Positions 15,704 through 24,067 of a stretch of 64,000 bases of DNA are shown one piece after another (the first letter of the stretch is position 1; every line of letters begins with the position of its first letter). The stretch is from positions 1,302,001 through 1,366,000 of the forward strand of contig NZ_PGET01000001.1 in assembly GCF_002797975.1 (NCBI RefSeq), written 5' to 3'. Both the position numbers and the translations under genes were made by a program. Source of the DNA: [Clostridium] celerecrescens 18A (GTDB lineage Bacteria; Bacillota; Clostridia; Lachnospirales; Lachnospiraceae). The notes under the pieces are model-generated. The model was not told the origin of the DNA, ran no database searches, and saw only the letters and a program-made list of their open reading frames with translations.

Positions 15704-17733
15704 GACAGAAGTTGTTTGACCCTGATGAAATCCGAAAAACAATCAATACGATAAAACCTGATGGAGAATTGTTTGAGGTACGGTGTCTTGAAGCAAATGG
15801 GCGAAAAGTTTACAGCGGATATTTTAAATCACCTGAAACCTTAATTGACCAGCTTTGTAGGCTTAATTCTACAGACAGTAATATTTACATAACTCTGGGG
15901 TGTGTGAAAGAAGACTGTTATTCACGGGAGCAACGGGAAAAGTTCGTCATGAACGCAAAGAATACGACTAATGACAATGATATTGTGGGGTATAAATGGC
16001 TTTTCATAGATGTGGATCCGCAACGGCCGGCCGGAGTTTCCAGTTCTGAAGAACAGTTGCGGAAAGCAAAGGAACGTGGCAATCAGATTTATGTATTCAT
16101 GAAGAATCTTGGATTTAATGATCCGGTAACGGCTTTGAGTGGTAACGGGATTCATCTGCTATATCGGATTCAGATCGCCAATAACGAGGATAACAAGGCA
16201 CTGATCAAAAAGTCTCTAGCGGCACTGGATATGTTCTTCAGTGATGACGAACTGAAAATAGATACAACTAACTTTAATCCCTCCCGTATTTGTAAACTGT
16301 ATGGGACCATGGCCAGAAAAGGCAGCAATACAAAGGAGAACCCTCACAGGCTTAGTCATCTGCTTTCTGAGGGGAACCCAGTGCCAACAGATAAGATTTA
16401 TCTGGAAAAGCTAACGGCCATGATTCCGGATAAGCAGGAAAAGCCACAGAGGTATAACAATTATAATCCCAAAGATTTTGATTTAGAAGAGTGGCTACAA
16501 CGGTATAATATCCAATATAAAAAGGCTGGCTACAGTGATGGAACTAAATTCATTCTGGACGAATGTCCGTTTGATAGCAACCATAAAGGTAAAGATGCTT
16601 GTATCTTTCAGTCTCGGTCCGGCGGTATTGGATTCCATTGCTTTCACAATTCATGTTCGGATAAGACCTGGCAGGATGTGAGAAAGCTTTTTGAGCCAGA
16701 CGCTTATGAAAAGCGGCAGCAGGAATATGAGCGCAAGATTTATTCACGGTTACCGGTACAGCAACGCCCAGTACAGAGCATTGTGCCGGTCCAAGGGAAT
16801 CCGGTGTTTTTCACGGCAAGAAATATTTTAGACCTGCAGGTACCGGAAGAAAGATTCGTGAAAAGTGGAATAGTTGATATTGACAAGAAACTGAGAGGAT
16901 TAAAAAAAGGATATGTAACTGTTATGTCTGGCTTAAGAGCCTCTGGAAAATCCAGTGTCATATCTGAAATGGTTTTGGACGCAGTGGAAACTGGAAATAA
17001 TGCTGCGGTATTCTCTGGGGAGTTAGCACCAAAGAATTTCATGAGGTGGATGGACCTGCAGGCTGCCGGAAGAGGATATACGGAGCCTACGCAATTTGAA
17101 GGATATTACAATGTTCCCAGAAAGTATAAGGAGCAGATTGCAGAATGGTTGGGTCAGCATTTCTTCTTGTACAACAACGATTACGGTAATGATTACCGGG
17201 CGGTGGCAGAACAGTTTGAAAAGGCCATTGAGGAAAAGAAGCTGGATTTGCTGATTCTGGATAACCTGATGGCTTTCAATATCCTTTGCCTATCAGATAA
17301 CAAATTCGAAGCGCAGACAGCATTTATTCTTGATATGCAGCGGATTGCAAAGAAACACAATGTCCATGTGCTATTTGTAGCACACCCGAGAAAGGCAATG
17401 GGATTCCTCCGGCTTGATGATATATCCGGTACTGCGGACCTGGGAAATGCAGTTGACAATGCCCTGATAGTGCACAGGGTTAATAATGACTTTAAAAGGC
17501 TTGGTAAGCAGATGTTTGGCTGGAATGACAATAACCCGATATTTGAATCCACCAATGTGATTGAAATTGCAAAAGATCGAGACGGCGGCACAATGGATTA
17601 TTTCGTTCCGCTACACTACGAAATAGAAACTAAGCGATTGAAAAATTCGCCTGCTGAAAACAAAATCTATGGCTGGAATAAATCTGATGATGGATTCCTG
17701 AATGTGGAGCAGGGCGAGATACCTTTTGATTGA
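15694..17733 (+). CDS. bifunctional primase-helicase (AEP-type primase plus RecA-fold helicase)
   Basis: 679 aa. The N-terminal primase-polymerase shows FIDVDPQRP (DxD, about 105) and SGNGIHLLY (sxH). A middle zinc-like region has CPFDSNH...CFHNSC. The C-terminal RecA/DnaB-type ATPase has Walker A SGLRASGKSS (about 411) and Walker B LLILDNLM (about 520). Provides primer synthesis and unwinding in one chain. Confidence 0.88.
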   Translation: MAVGQKLFDPDEIRKTINTIKPDGELFEVRCLEANGRKVYSGYFKSPETLIDQLCRLNSTDSNIYITLGCVKEDCYSREQREKFVMNAKNTTNDNDIVGYKWLFIDVDPQRPAGVSSSEEQLRKAKERGNQIYVFMKNLGFNDPVTALSGNGIHLLYRIQIANNEDNKALIKKSLAALDMFFSDDELKIDTTNFNPSRICKLYGTMARKGSNTKENPHRLSHLLSEGNPVPTDKIYLEKLTAMIPDKQEKPQRYNNYNPKDFDLEEWLQRYNIQYKKAGYSDGTKFILDECPFDSNHKGKDACIFQSRSGGIGFHCFHNSCSDKTWQDVRKLFEPDAYEKRQQEYERKIYSRLPVQQRPVQSIVPVQGNPVFFTARNILDLQVPEERFVKSGIVDIDKKLRGLKKGYVTVMSGLRASGKSSVISEMVLDAVETGNNAAVFSGELAPKNFMRWMDLQAAGRGYTEPTQFEGYYNVPRKYKEQIAEWLGQHFFLYNNDYGNDYRAVAEQFEKAIEEKKLDLLILDNLMAFNILCLSDNKFEAQTAFILDMQRIAKKHNVHVLFVAHPRKAMGFLRLDDISGTADLGNAVDNALIVHRVNNDFKRLGKQMFGWNDNNPIFESTNVIEIAKDRDGGTMDYFVPLHYEIETKRLKNSPAENKIYGWNKSDDGFLNVEQGEIPFD

Positions 17734-17749
17734 GAGGAGGTAATGTATC

Positions 17750-18070
17750 GTGACATTAAGCACTCAAAAGCCAACACGGGAAGAACGTGCGGCTATGACC
17801 AAAGATGAATTGCTTAGAGCAGTGTGGCTTCTTGATGATGTACTTGAATCTTTAAGGTGGATTCCGATTAAGGAAAGGCAGCCTAAATATGACGGGGAGT
17901 ATGAAACAACTGTAAGGACATTACCTGGATTTAAGGGTGTTTCGCCTGGTGTTGTACAGAATGTCCGAATGGTTTATGTGTCCGGGAAATGGAAAAGCCA
18001 ATGGTTTCAGGAAATTCCCTACTATGAGGTATTGGCGTGGCGTGAAGTTGCAGAGCCGTTTAAAGGTTGA
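17750..18070 (+). CDS. DUF551-family protein
   Basis: 106 aa. WIPIKERQPKYDGEYETTV is the DUF551 hallmark (WIxxxxRxP); the C-terminus YYEVLAWREVAEPF also matches. Common small phage protein of unknown function. GTG start after GAGGAGG. Confidence 0.8.
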   Translation: MTLSTQKPTREERAAMTKDELLRAVWLLDDVLESLRWIPIKERQPKYDGEYETTVRTLPGFKGVSPGVVQNVRMVYVSGKWKSQWFQEIPYYEVLAWREVAEPFKG

Positions 18071-18100
18071 TACATAACCTGCTTAGGCAGAAAGGACAAT

Positions 18101-18526
18101 ATGAATACATATGTGATTACTTTATCAGGATATGATAGGCAGGCAACTGCTTACGGTGAAACGTCGGGAAAGGCTAAGTATAATTCCTACTTAGAAATGG
18201 GAGATTTATTTGATAGCTTTGCTGAATTTTTGCGATTTGTAAAAAGCATAAAGCTGATCCATAAATTCAGACCGTGTGATTTGTTTGGTGATATTGAACA
18301 GTTCGAGCGAATGAAAGAATGTCGTAATATCCCATTCGCTTTTATGGGAATGAAGGTGATTTTAAAATCCAGAAGCAGAGGAAATATTAAAGGAGCCATT
18401 GTCGGTTCAAATGACAGCATGAACTTGGATATCTGCTTTGATGGAACCTGCCATAAAGAGAATTGTCACCCACATTATGAATTGATCTATCTGGATAATA
18501 GTGGGAACATCGTAGCCGAATTTTAA
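18101..18526 (+). CDS. hypothetical phage protein (141 aa)
   Basis: Starts MNTYVITLSGYDRQATAYGETSGKAKYNSYLEM, a beginning seen in small phage proteins; Cys/His residues near the C-terminus (CFDGTCHKENCHPHYE) suggest a metal site. Function not known. Confidence 0.65.
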   Translation: MNTYVITLSGYDRQATAYGETSGKAKYNSYLEMGDLFDSFAEFLRFVKSIKLIHKFRPCDLFGDIEQFERMKECRNIPFAFMGMKVILKSRSRGNIKGAIVGSNDSMNLDICFDGTCHKENCHPHYELIYLDNSGNIVAEF

Positions 18527-18565
18527 TTGGGATTTAAAGAAATCAGGACAGAGAGGAGAAAAGGC

Positions 18566-18862
18566 ATGACAGAATATTTAGCAGAAAGTACCCTTGCAAA
18601 CATGAGATTTGGTTTGTCCATAACAAGACCGGGAATAAATGCAGTAAACGAAAAAATGGCTCTTGAAATAGCTATAAGTGCATTGGAAAAACAAATTCCA
18701 GTTAAGCCCATAGAAGATGGTTCATTTGGGAAATGCCCGGCTTGTGGATATGAATTTAATTCGGAGCTTCTGAGTGAGTACAATTTGAAATACTGCTTAA
18801 ATTGTGGGAAGAAGATTCAACTCGCTAAGCAAGGTTTGGAGGTAGACAATGAAAATCATTAA
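18566..18862 (+). CDS. zinc-ribbon protein (98 aa)
   Basis: ATG at 18566 preceded by GAGGAGA. The first 50 residues are helical, then a rubredoxin-like CPACGYEF...CLNCGKKI ribbon. Overlaps the next gene by 14 bp. Unknown role; this layout is frequent in phage early regions. Confidence 0.7.
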   Translation: MTEYLAESTLANMRFGLSITRPGINAVNEKMALEIAISALEKQIPVKPIEDGSFGKCPACGYEFNSELLSEYNLKYCLNCGKKIQLAKQGLEVDNENH

Positions 18863-19061
18863 GCAAGACGGCAATGTAGTTAAGGGGCACAGTATTGAAA
18901 TGCAAGGTTGTGTTATCTACTGTACTCCAGATGATCAGCCAGGTAAATGTGTAGAGTGTGGTAGGTATAGAGATATGCTGCGGACAACAGAAGTGTTTTC
19001 AGAAATGACCATTGCAGGTTGGAGCTTTAAAAATCCCGAATATGCTATGCCACAAAATTAG
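18849..19061 (+). CDS. small Cys-rich hypothetical protein (70 aa)
   Basis: MKIIKQDGNVVKGHSIEMQG start; CVECGRYRD gives a single CxxC plus two earlier cysteines. Last gene before the first accessory cassette. Unrecognised. Confidence 0.6.
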   Translation: MKIIKQDGNVVKGHSIEMQGCVIYCTPDDQPGKCVECGRYRDMLRTTEVFSEMTIAGWSFKNPEYAMPQN

Positions 19062-19089
19062 AATTTAATGAATTAACGTACATTGAAAA

Positions 19090-19125
19090 CTTAATATTGA
19101 TAGTTAGTAAGGGTAGTGGTATTCT
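19090..19125 (+). promoter_or_regulatory. cassette promoter and left inverted-repeat arm (cassette 1)
   Basis: CTTAATATTGATAGTTAGTA (19090-19109) is the reverse complement, with one mismatch, of 19744-19763 downstream of the gene. It contains TTGATA (19097-19102), a 17-bp spacer and TATTCT (19120-19125). The same element type precedes 25907 and 41593. Confidence 0.65.
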
Positions 19126-19164
19126 ATTCATGAAGATTATTTATATAATAGGAGGGTGAAGCGA

Positions 19165-19695
19165 TTGGAGCAAATTAAATTACAACTTCCTAAAACATAC
19201 CATAAAGAAGCCGCAGAAGATTATAAGAATGAATTCTTCAAATATAATGAATACGTTATTAACGGAAGTGCATTATTTGACCAAATGAAATATGACCAAT
19301 GGCTTGTTAACACCACAAATAACAGCAAAGAAAGTACAGTAAGGGCAGATTGGGTGGTAGCAAGTACATTTTTTGCAGTCAGACAGTGCGATAATAAAAT
19401 TATTGGAATGATAGATATACGCCATACTTTAAATAACGATTTTTTAATGCAATATGGTGGCCATATAGGTTATTCAGTGAGACCAAGTGAAAGAAAAAAG
19501 GGCTATGCAACAGCAATGGTTCGGCTGGGGCTTAATTATGCAAAAACACTTGGCCTTAATAAAGTGATGTTGGGGTGTTATGCAGATAACGTTCCCTCAA
19601 TACAAACCATTAAAAAGTGTGGCGGTATATTGACTGAAATAAAACCATATTTGGATGGAAAAACAATTCATATATATTGGATTTATTTACAGTAA
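19165..19695 (+). CDS. GNAT-family N-acetyltransferase
   Basis: 176 aa, TTG start after GGAGGGTG. The acetyl-CoA loop GYSVRPSERKKGYATAMVRLGLNYA (about residues 100-120) is the GNAT R/Q-x-x-G-x-G/A signature, followed by CYADNVPSIQTIKKCGG. Its own promoter and terminator mark it as an inserted accessory (moron) gene rather than part of the replication operon. The substrate is unknown; a host-modifying or antitoxin-type role is speculative. Confidence 0.85.
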   Translation: MEQIKLQLPKTYHKEAAEDYKNEFFKYNEYVINGSALFDQMKYDQWLVNTTNNSKESTVRADWVVASTFFAVRQCDNKIIGMIDIRHTLNNDFLMQYGGHIGYSVRPSERKKGYATAMVRLGLNYAKTLGLNKVMLGCYADNVPSIQTIKKCGGILTEIKPYLDGKTIHIYWIYLQ

Positions 19696-19738
19696 TTCTA
19701 CTAAATGATTACAATATGATTGAATTAAATATGTTAAG

Positions 19739-19776
19739 AAAACTACTAACTATCAGTATTAAGCTGGTAGTTTTTT
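19739..19776 (+). terminator. cassette terminator and right inverted-repeat arm (cassette 1)
   Basis: AACTAC (19741-19746) pairs with GTAGTT (19767-19772), then a T-run. The loop and left arm (19744-19763) mirror the promoter-side arm at 19090-19109. Confidence 0.7.
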
Positions 19777-19821
19777 AGTGCAGAAATTTAATTAAGCAAA
19801 CTGAAATTTAATGGAGGCTAT

Positions 19822-20340
19822 ATGTTAGATAACAGGTTAAAAGTTTTTGTTGCAGTGTGCGAAACCCGCGGATATCAAAAGGCTGCTGATAAATTATTTA
19901 TCTCACAGCCTGCGGTATCACATCACATACGAAACTTAGAGCAGGAAATGGGAACAAAACTCATTGTATTTAGAAAAGGGCAGCTTAAGTTAATGCAACT
20001 CACGAAACACGGAGAAATATTATTTAAGTATTGCAAGCAGGTAGTTAAACAAGATAAGCAATTACAAGAGGAATTAGCTCAGAACAAGAATTATGTTCCC
20101 CCATTTGAGCCATATAAAATTATGACAAAATTATATGAGGATCCTGACTACATAATGGGGAAAAGGCTAAGTGAGTTGGTATCATCTATTGCCGAAACTA
20201 GATCCGAAAGGGATCGTCTATATAATGCTTTACGTGATGATCCAGATGTAAGGAAGAAAGTATTTGATAGCGGTCAGCGTAGATTTTATTATTATCACAC
20301 AGACGATGTTAAAAAGTATATTGAAGATATGCGAATCTGA
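19822..20340 (+). CDS. LysR-type HTH fused to a phage-specific C-terminal domain
   Basis: 172 aa. Residues 1-65 (RLKVFVAVCETRGYQKAADKLFISQPAVSHHIRNLEQEMGTKLIVF) are a textbook LysR DNA-binding domain. The usual 200-residue substrate-binding domain is missing, replaced by about 100 charged helical residues. It probably acts as a constitutive DNA binder. It sits just before the first of the modification genes and may regulate them. Confidence 0.78.
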   Translation: MLDNRLKVFVAVCETRGYQKAADKLFISQPAVSHHIRNLEQEMGTKLIVFRKGQLKLMQLTKHGEILFKYCKQVVKQDKQLQEELAQNKNYVPPFEPYKIMTKLYEDPDYIMGKRLSELVSSIAETRSERDRLYNALRDDPDVRKKVFDSGQRRFYYYHTDDVKKYIEDMRI

Positions 20341-20364
20341 TATTTTGCATAGTTGAAAATCATT

Positions 20365-20415
20365 GAAAGGAGACCGGAGCGGTGGCCACCGTGACAGGAT
20401 ATCCTGGCTTCTTTC
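20365..20415 (+). promoter_or_regulatory. leader hairpin 1 of the GAAAGGAG family
   Basis: GAAAGGAG (20365-20372) pairs over 8 bp (one G-U) with CTTCTTTC (20408-20415). The enclosed 35 nt hold two small helices, including CAGG-ATAT-CCTG. The ATG follows 8 nt later at 20423. The Shine-Dalgarno-like arm is 50 nt from the start in linear sequence and is sequestered by the stem. Members 2-4 lie at 24015, 26463 and 29568. Confidence 0.6.
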
Positions 20416-20422
20416 ACAAATA

Positions 20423-22930
20423 ATGGATTATTTAGAGTTTTTGAAAACAAAGATTGAAATTGCAACGGATACAGGATTCGCAGTAGAACGGAGCACTATC
20501 AATAAGGCATTGAAATTTCATCAGGGTGACGCTGTCGCATGGGCTTTGAAAGGTGGTTGCCGAGCGTTATTTGAAAGCTTTGGCCTTGGAAAGACAGTTC
20601 AGGAAATAGAATTCTGCTATCAGGTAATTAGGAAGTTTGGAGGAAAAGCTCTCATAGTTTGTCCATTGGGTGTTAAACAGGAATTCATAAGGGACGCGCA
20701 GAGTATTCTCGGTTATGAAAAGCCCATATATGTTAGAAACATGGAAGAGGTTAAGGCTGCAGAAGCTGGTATCCTCATTACCAACTACGAACGAGTACGT
20801 GATGGAGATATAGACCCCAGTTATTTCACGGCAACTTCTCTTGATGAAGCCAGTGTTCTTAGGAGTTTTGGAAGCAAGACTTATCAAACCTTCCTGGATA
20901 AATTCAAAGAGGTTCCTTACAAACTTGTGGCTACAGCCACGCCAAGTCCGAACAAATATAAAGAGCTGATTCACTACGCCGGATATTTGGGAGTTATGGA
21001 TACCGGCCAGGCATTGACGAGATTCTTTCAGCGAGATTCTACAAAAGCCAATAATTTAACTTTATATTCGAACATGGAAGATGAGTTCTGGCTTTGGGTA
21101 AGCAGCTGGGCGCTATTCATTACAAAGCCTTCAGATATAAACCTGGATTATTCAGATGATGGATATATTCTTCCGCCTTTAGATGTAAGGTGGCATGAAC
21201 TTCCGGTAAATTACGGCGATACTGCAGATAGAGATGGCCAGTTTCAGTTATTTAATGAAGCAGCTGACGGCCTGAAAGAAGCAGCACAGGTGAAACGAGA
21301 AAGTATTGACCTAAGAACAGCAAAGATGAAAGAGATCCTTGAGTCTGACCCGGAGGATCATTTTATTATATGGCATGACCTGGAAGCAGAGAGACTGGCA
21401 ATTAAGAAAGCAGTGCCGGGTGTCGTGGATATTTACGGTTCCCAGGATTATGAAATTCGGGAACAAAGGGTTATTGACTTTTCAGAGGGTTGTTGTCAGT
21501 ATTTTGCAACAAAAAAAGAGTTATCAGGATCTGGCTGCAATTTTCAAAAGCATTGTCATAGGGAAATATTCCTGGGGATTGATTACGAATTTAATGATTT
21601 TATTCAGGCCATACATAGGTGCTATCGCTTCCTGCAAAAGGAGCCAGTTATCATTGATATTATCTACATGGAAAATGAGAGAGAAATCAAAGATGTGTTA
21701 CTGGAAAAGTGGAAGAATCATAATCACATGGTAGAAAAAATGATTGAGATTGTTAGAAAGTACGGATTGTCGGCGGCTGGGAAAGAAAAACGCTTAGAGC
21801 GGAAGATGGGAGTTGAAACAGTGAAGGTCAAGGGAAGTAAGTATACAGCAGTTAATGATGATTGCGTAGAAGAAACAAGGCGTATGGAAAGTGATAGCGT
21901 TGGCCTGATTCATACATCAATACCTTTTGGAAACCATTATGAATATTCGGCCAATTATAATGACTTTGGGCATAATCAGGATACGGAAAGATTCTTTGAG
22001 CAGATGGACTTCCTTACACCTGAACTTCTTAGGATCCTGCAGCCGGGAAGAGTGGCGGCAATACATGTTAAGGATCGTATCCTTTTCGGAAACGCTACAG
22101 GAACAGGAATGCCCACGGTAGAACCTTTTCATTCAGATTGTATTAGTCATTATATTAAACATGGATTTCAGTATTTTGGCATGATTACTATTGTTACTGA
22201 TGTGGTAAGGGAAAATAATCAGACCTATCGGCTGGGCTGGACGGAGCAATGCAAAGATGGAAGCAAAATGGGAGTGGGTTGTCCAGAATATATTTTACTC
22301 TTTAGAAAACTACCTACTGACAGATCAACGGCTTATGCAGACGTACCTGTGAAAAAGACCAAAGAAGATTATACCAGGGCTCAATGGCAGATAGACGCTC
22401 ACGGATTCTGGAGATCTTCGGGTAATCGCCTTATTAGAAAAGAAGAGTTAGAAAATGTTTCGGTAAAGAATCTTCAGGCTGTTTACCGGAAATATAGCAG
22501 GGATCATGTTTATGACTATAAAGAGCATGTAGAGCTGGCCAAGAAACTTGATACGGAAGATAAGCTCCCAGCTACATTTATGGTGGTTGCGCCGGGAAGC
22601 TGGACATGGGAAGTATGGGACGATATCAACCGCATGAGAACTTTGAATACCAGTCAGAGCCGGAGAAGAGCGCAACTCCATGTATGTCCTTTACAGCTGG
22701 ATATAGTGGAACGAATTATCAACAGATATTCCAACGAAGGTGACCTTGTAGCAGATCCATTTGCCGGGCTTATGACGATCCCTATGACAGCCGTTAAGAT
22801 GGGTAGGCTCGGATATGGAATAGAATTGAATCCGGATTATTTCAGAGATGGCGTTGGGTACCTGCAGGCGGCAGAAGAAGATGTGGATTCCCCGACACTA
22901 TTTGATTTTATGCCAGAGATAATAGCATAA
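20423..22930 (+). CDS. helicase-DNA methyltransferase fusion (N6/N4 type)
   Basis: 835 aa. N-terminal superfamily-2 helicase domain (about 1-450) with GLGKT (about 54), a LDEA box (about 139) and a C-terminal RecA lobe including GIDYEFNDFIQAIHRCYR. The C-terminal methyltransferase (about 480-835) has TSIPFG, a variant of the (S/N)PPY catalytic motif, and DPFAGLMTIPMTAVKMGRLGYGIELNPDYF, the SAM-binding motif I with motif order beta. Probably an adenine or N4-cytosine methylase guided by the translocase. The Ile in place of the first Pro of the catalytic motif is unusual. Start chosen after the leader hairpin. Confidence 0.85.
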   Translation: MDYLEFLKTKIEIATDTGFAVERSTINKALKFHQGDAVAWALKGGCRALFESFGLGKTVQEIEFCYQVIRKFGGKALIVCPLGVKQEFIRDAQSILGYEKPIYVRNMEEVKAAEAGILITNYERVRDGDIDPSYFTATSLDEASVLRSFGSKTYQTFLDKFKEVPYKLVATATPSPNKYKELIHYAGYLGVMDTGQALTRFFQRDSTKANNLTLYSNMEDEFWLWVSSWALFITKPSDINLDYSDDGYILPPLDVRWHELPVNYGDTADRDGQFQLFNEAADGLKEAAQVKRESIDLRTAKMKEILESDPEDHFIIWHDLEAERLAIKKAVPGVVDIYGSQDYEIREQRVIDFSEGCCQYFATKKELSGSGCNFQKHCHREIFLGIDYEFNDFIQAIHRCYRFLQKEPVIIDIIYMENEREIKDVLLEKWKNHNHMVEKMIEIVRKYGLSAAGKEKRLERKMGVETVKVKGSKYTAVNDDCVEETRRMESDSVGLIHTSIPFGNHYEYSANYNDFGHNQDTERFFEQMDFLTPELLRILQPGRVAAIHVKDRILFGNATGTGMPTVEPFHSDCISHYIKHGFQYFGMITIVTDVVRENNQTYRLGWTEQCKDGSKMGVGCPEYILLFRKLPTDRSTAYADVPVKKTKEDYTRAQWQIDAHGFWRSSGNRLIRKEELENVSVKNLQAVYRKYSRDHVYDYKEHVELAKKLDTEDKLPATFMVVAPGSWTWEVWDDINRMRTLNTSQSRRRAQLHVCPLQLDIVERIINRYSNEGDLVADPFAGLMTIPMTAVKMGRLGYGIELNPDYFRDGVGYLQAAEEDVDSPTLFDFMPEIIA

Positions 22931-22961
22931 GGCAAAGCAAGAGAAGAAAGGAGATAAAAAT

Positions 22962-23084
22962 TTGAAGAATTGGGTTAAATGGGTGAGTGTAGCCGTGGTC
23001 GTATTGTTCGGAATTGGTTTTACAGAATCTCCAATGTGTTTGTGGGCGTTTTTCATTCCGTTTTTAAGTGATTGCTTTTCATAG
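22962..23084 (+). CDS. small membrane protein (40 aa)
   Basis: TTG start with AAAGGAG 9 nt upstream. One hydrophobic segment (VSVAVVVLFGIGF) followed by a Trp/Phe-rich tail. Single-pass topology predicted; unknown function. Confidence 0.5.
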   Translation: MKNWVKWVSVAVVVLFGIGFTESPMCLWAFFIPFLSDCFS

Positions 23085-23104
23085 ACAGGAACGGAGGCAA
23101 AGTC

Positions 23105-23260
23105 TTGAAATATGAATTACATATGCTTTTACGAAAGATAATAATGAGGTGATACGGAAAAGATTGCAATTCGTGTAAGCATTATGATGGAAGCTTTGGT
23201 GACGAGAGCTGCTTTCCCTGTGAACGAAGCATAAAGGCGGTGGGATATGAACGAAAGTAG
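23105..23260 (+). pseudogene. small Cys-pair (zinc) protein interrupted by an in-frame TGA
   Basis: A TTG start behind GGAGG opens a frame of 15 codons ending at TGA (23150-23152). The same frame continues as YGKDCNSCKHYDGSFGDESCFPCERSIKAVGYERK with CxxC...CxxC, a typical small phage zinc protein. No start codon lies between the TGA and the cysteine region, so the gene looks interrupted by a single TGG-to-TGA change. The tail overlaps the next gene start. Confidence 0.55.
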
Positions 23261-23621
23261 AAAATATACGATTTACGCCGTAGATTTTGACGGCACACTT
23301 GTAGAAAGCGTCTGGCCGGGAATCGGTGAGCCGAATCAGGCATTGATTAATCATTTGATTAAAAGACGTAGAGGGGGAAACAAAGTAATTCTTTGGACAT
23401 GCCGCTGTGGCAGCCGCTTGGAAGAAGCTGTTTCATGGTGCAGGAATTATGACCTGGAATTTGACGCTGTGAACGAGAACTTATCTGAAATGGTAAAGTT
23501 GTTCGGAAACGATTCACGAAAGATATTCGCTGATGTTTACATAGACGATAAGGCCAAGGTTAAGGCCAAGTATCGCATTCCTTATCAAGGTGGTGAAGAT
23601 GATGGAAGAACGCGATCTTAG
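23247..23621 (+). CDS. HAD-superfamily phosphatase-like protein
   Basis: 124 aa. YAVDFDGTLVES is HAD motif I (DxDGT), VILWTCR motif II (the Thr), and FADVYIDDKA provides the acidic motif IV. Small capless HAD, similar to phage polynucleotide 3'-phosphatase-like or BT0820-like proteins. Substrate unknown. Confidence 0.82.
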   Translation: MNESRKYTIYAVDFDGTLVESVWPGIGEPNQALINHLIKRRRGGNKVILWTCRCGSRLEEAVSWCRNYDLEFDAVNENLSEMVKLFGNDSRKIFADVYIDDKAKVKAKYRIPYQGGEDDGRTRS

Positions 23622-24009
23622 AAAGTACTGGTCCGCCTATACGGACGCATGGAAACTAATGAAAAATCGTCAGATGGTCAAGCAGGAGCATGTGGCACAG
23701 ATGATAAAGAAGCATGGGAATCCTGTCATGAGCCGGCTGTTTTGCCTGGTTGTCTGGCAGGAGATTAAGCGGATTAATTCCGGGGGGGCTCCTCTTCAGG
23801 ACAAGCAGTATGAAGAATGTCTTACCGGAGCATGGAAGCTGTTTAAGCAGTACAGCGATCCGAATGATACAGAAGAATACTGGAATGGCCTGGTTGATAT
23901 GATAGGAGCCATGTCCAAAGAATATGGTAATTGCAGCTTTATAAGTAATGTCCTGATCCATGTAACGCTAGAAGAACTTGAGCGGATTTGGAGATCTAAA
24001 AAGCAATAA
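23602..24009 (+). CDS. hypothetical helical phage protein (135 aa)
   Basis: Starts MEERDLRKYWSAYTDAWKLMKN. The C-terminal half ends in LEELERIWRSKKQ. Overlaps the HAD gene by 20 bp. Recurrent in Clostridia phages between HAD and methylase genes as far as I recall; role unknown. Confidence 0.65.
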   Translation: MEERDLRKYWSAYTDAWKLMKNRQMVKQEHVAQMIKKHGNPVMSRLFCLVVWQEIKRINSGGAPLQDKQYEECLTGAWKLFKQYSDPNDTEEYWNGLVDMIGAMSKEYGNCSFISNVLIHVTLEELERIWRSKKQ

Positions 24010-24014
24010 AAAGT

Positions 24015-24061
24015 GAAAGGAGCCGACCTCCTGCAGGGGTAACGCTATAGCGGGTCCTTTT
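24015..24061 (+). promoter_or_regulatory. leader hairpin 2 of the GAAAGGAG family
   Basis: GAAAGGA (24015-24021) pairs with TCCTTTT (24055-24061), with a G-G mismatch and a CC/GG extension inside. The loop holds CGC-TATA-GCG and a CTCCTGCAGGG stretch shared with member 3. The ATG follows at 24068. Confidence 0.55.
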
Positions 24062-24067
24062 GAGAAT

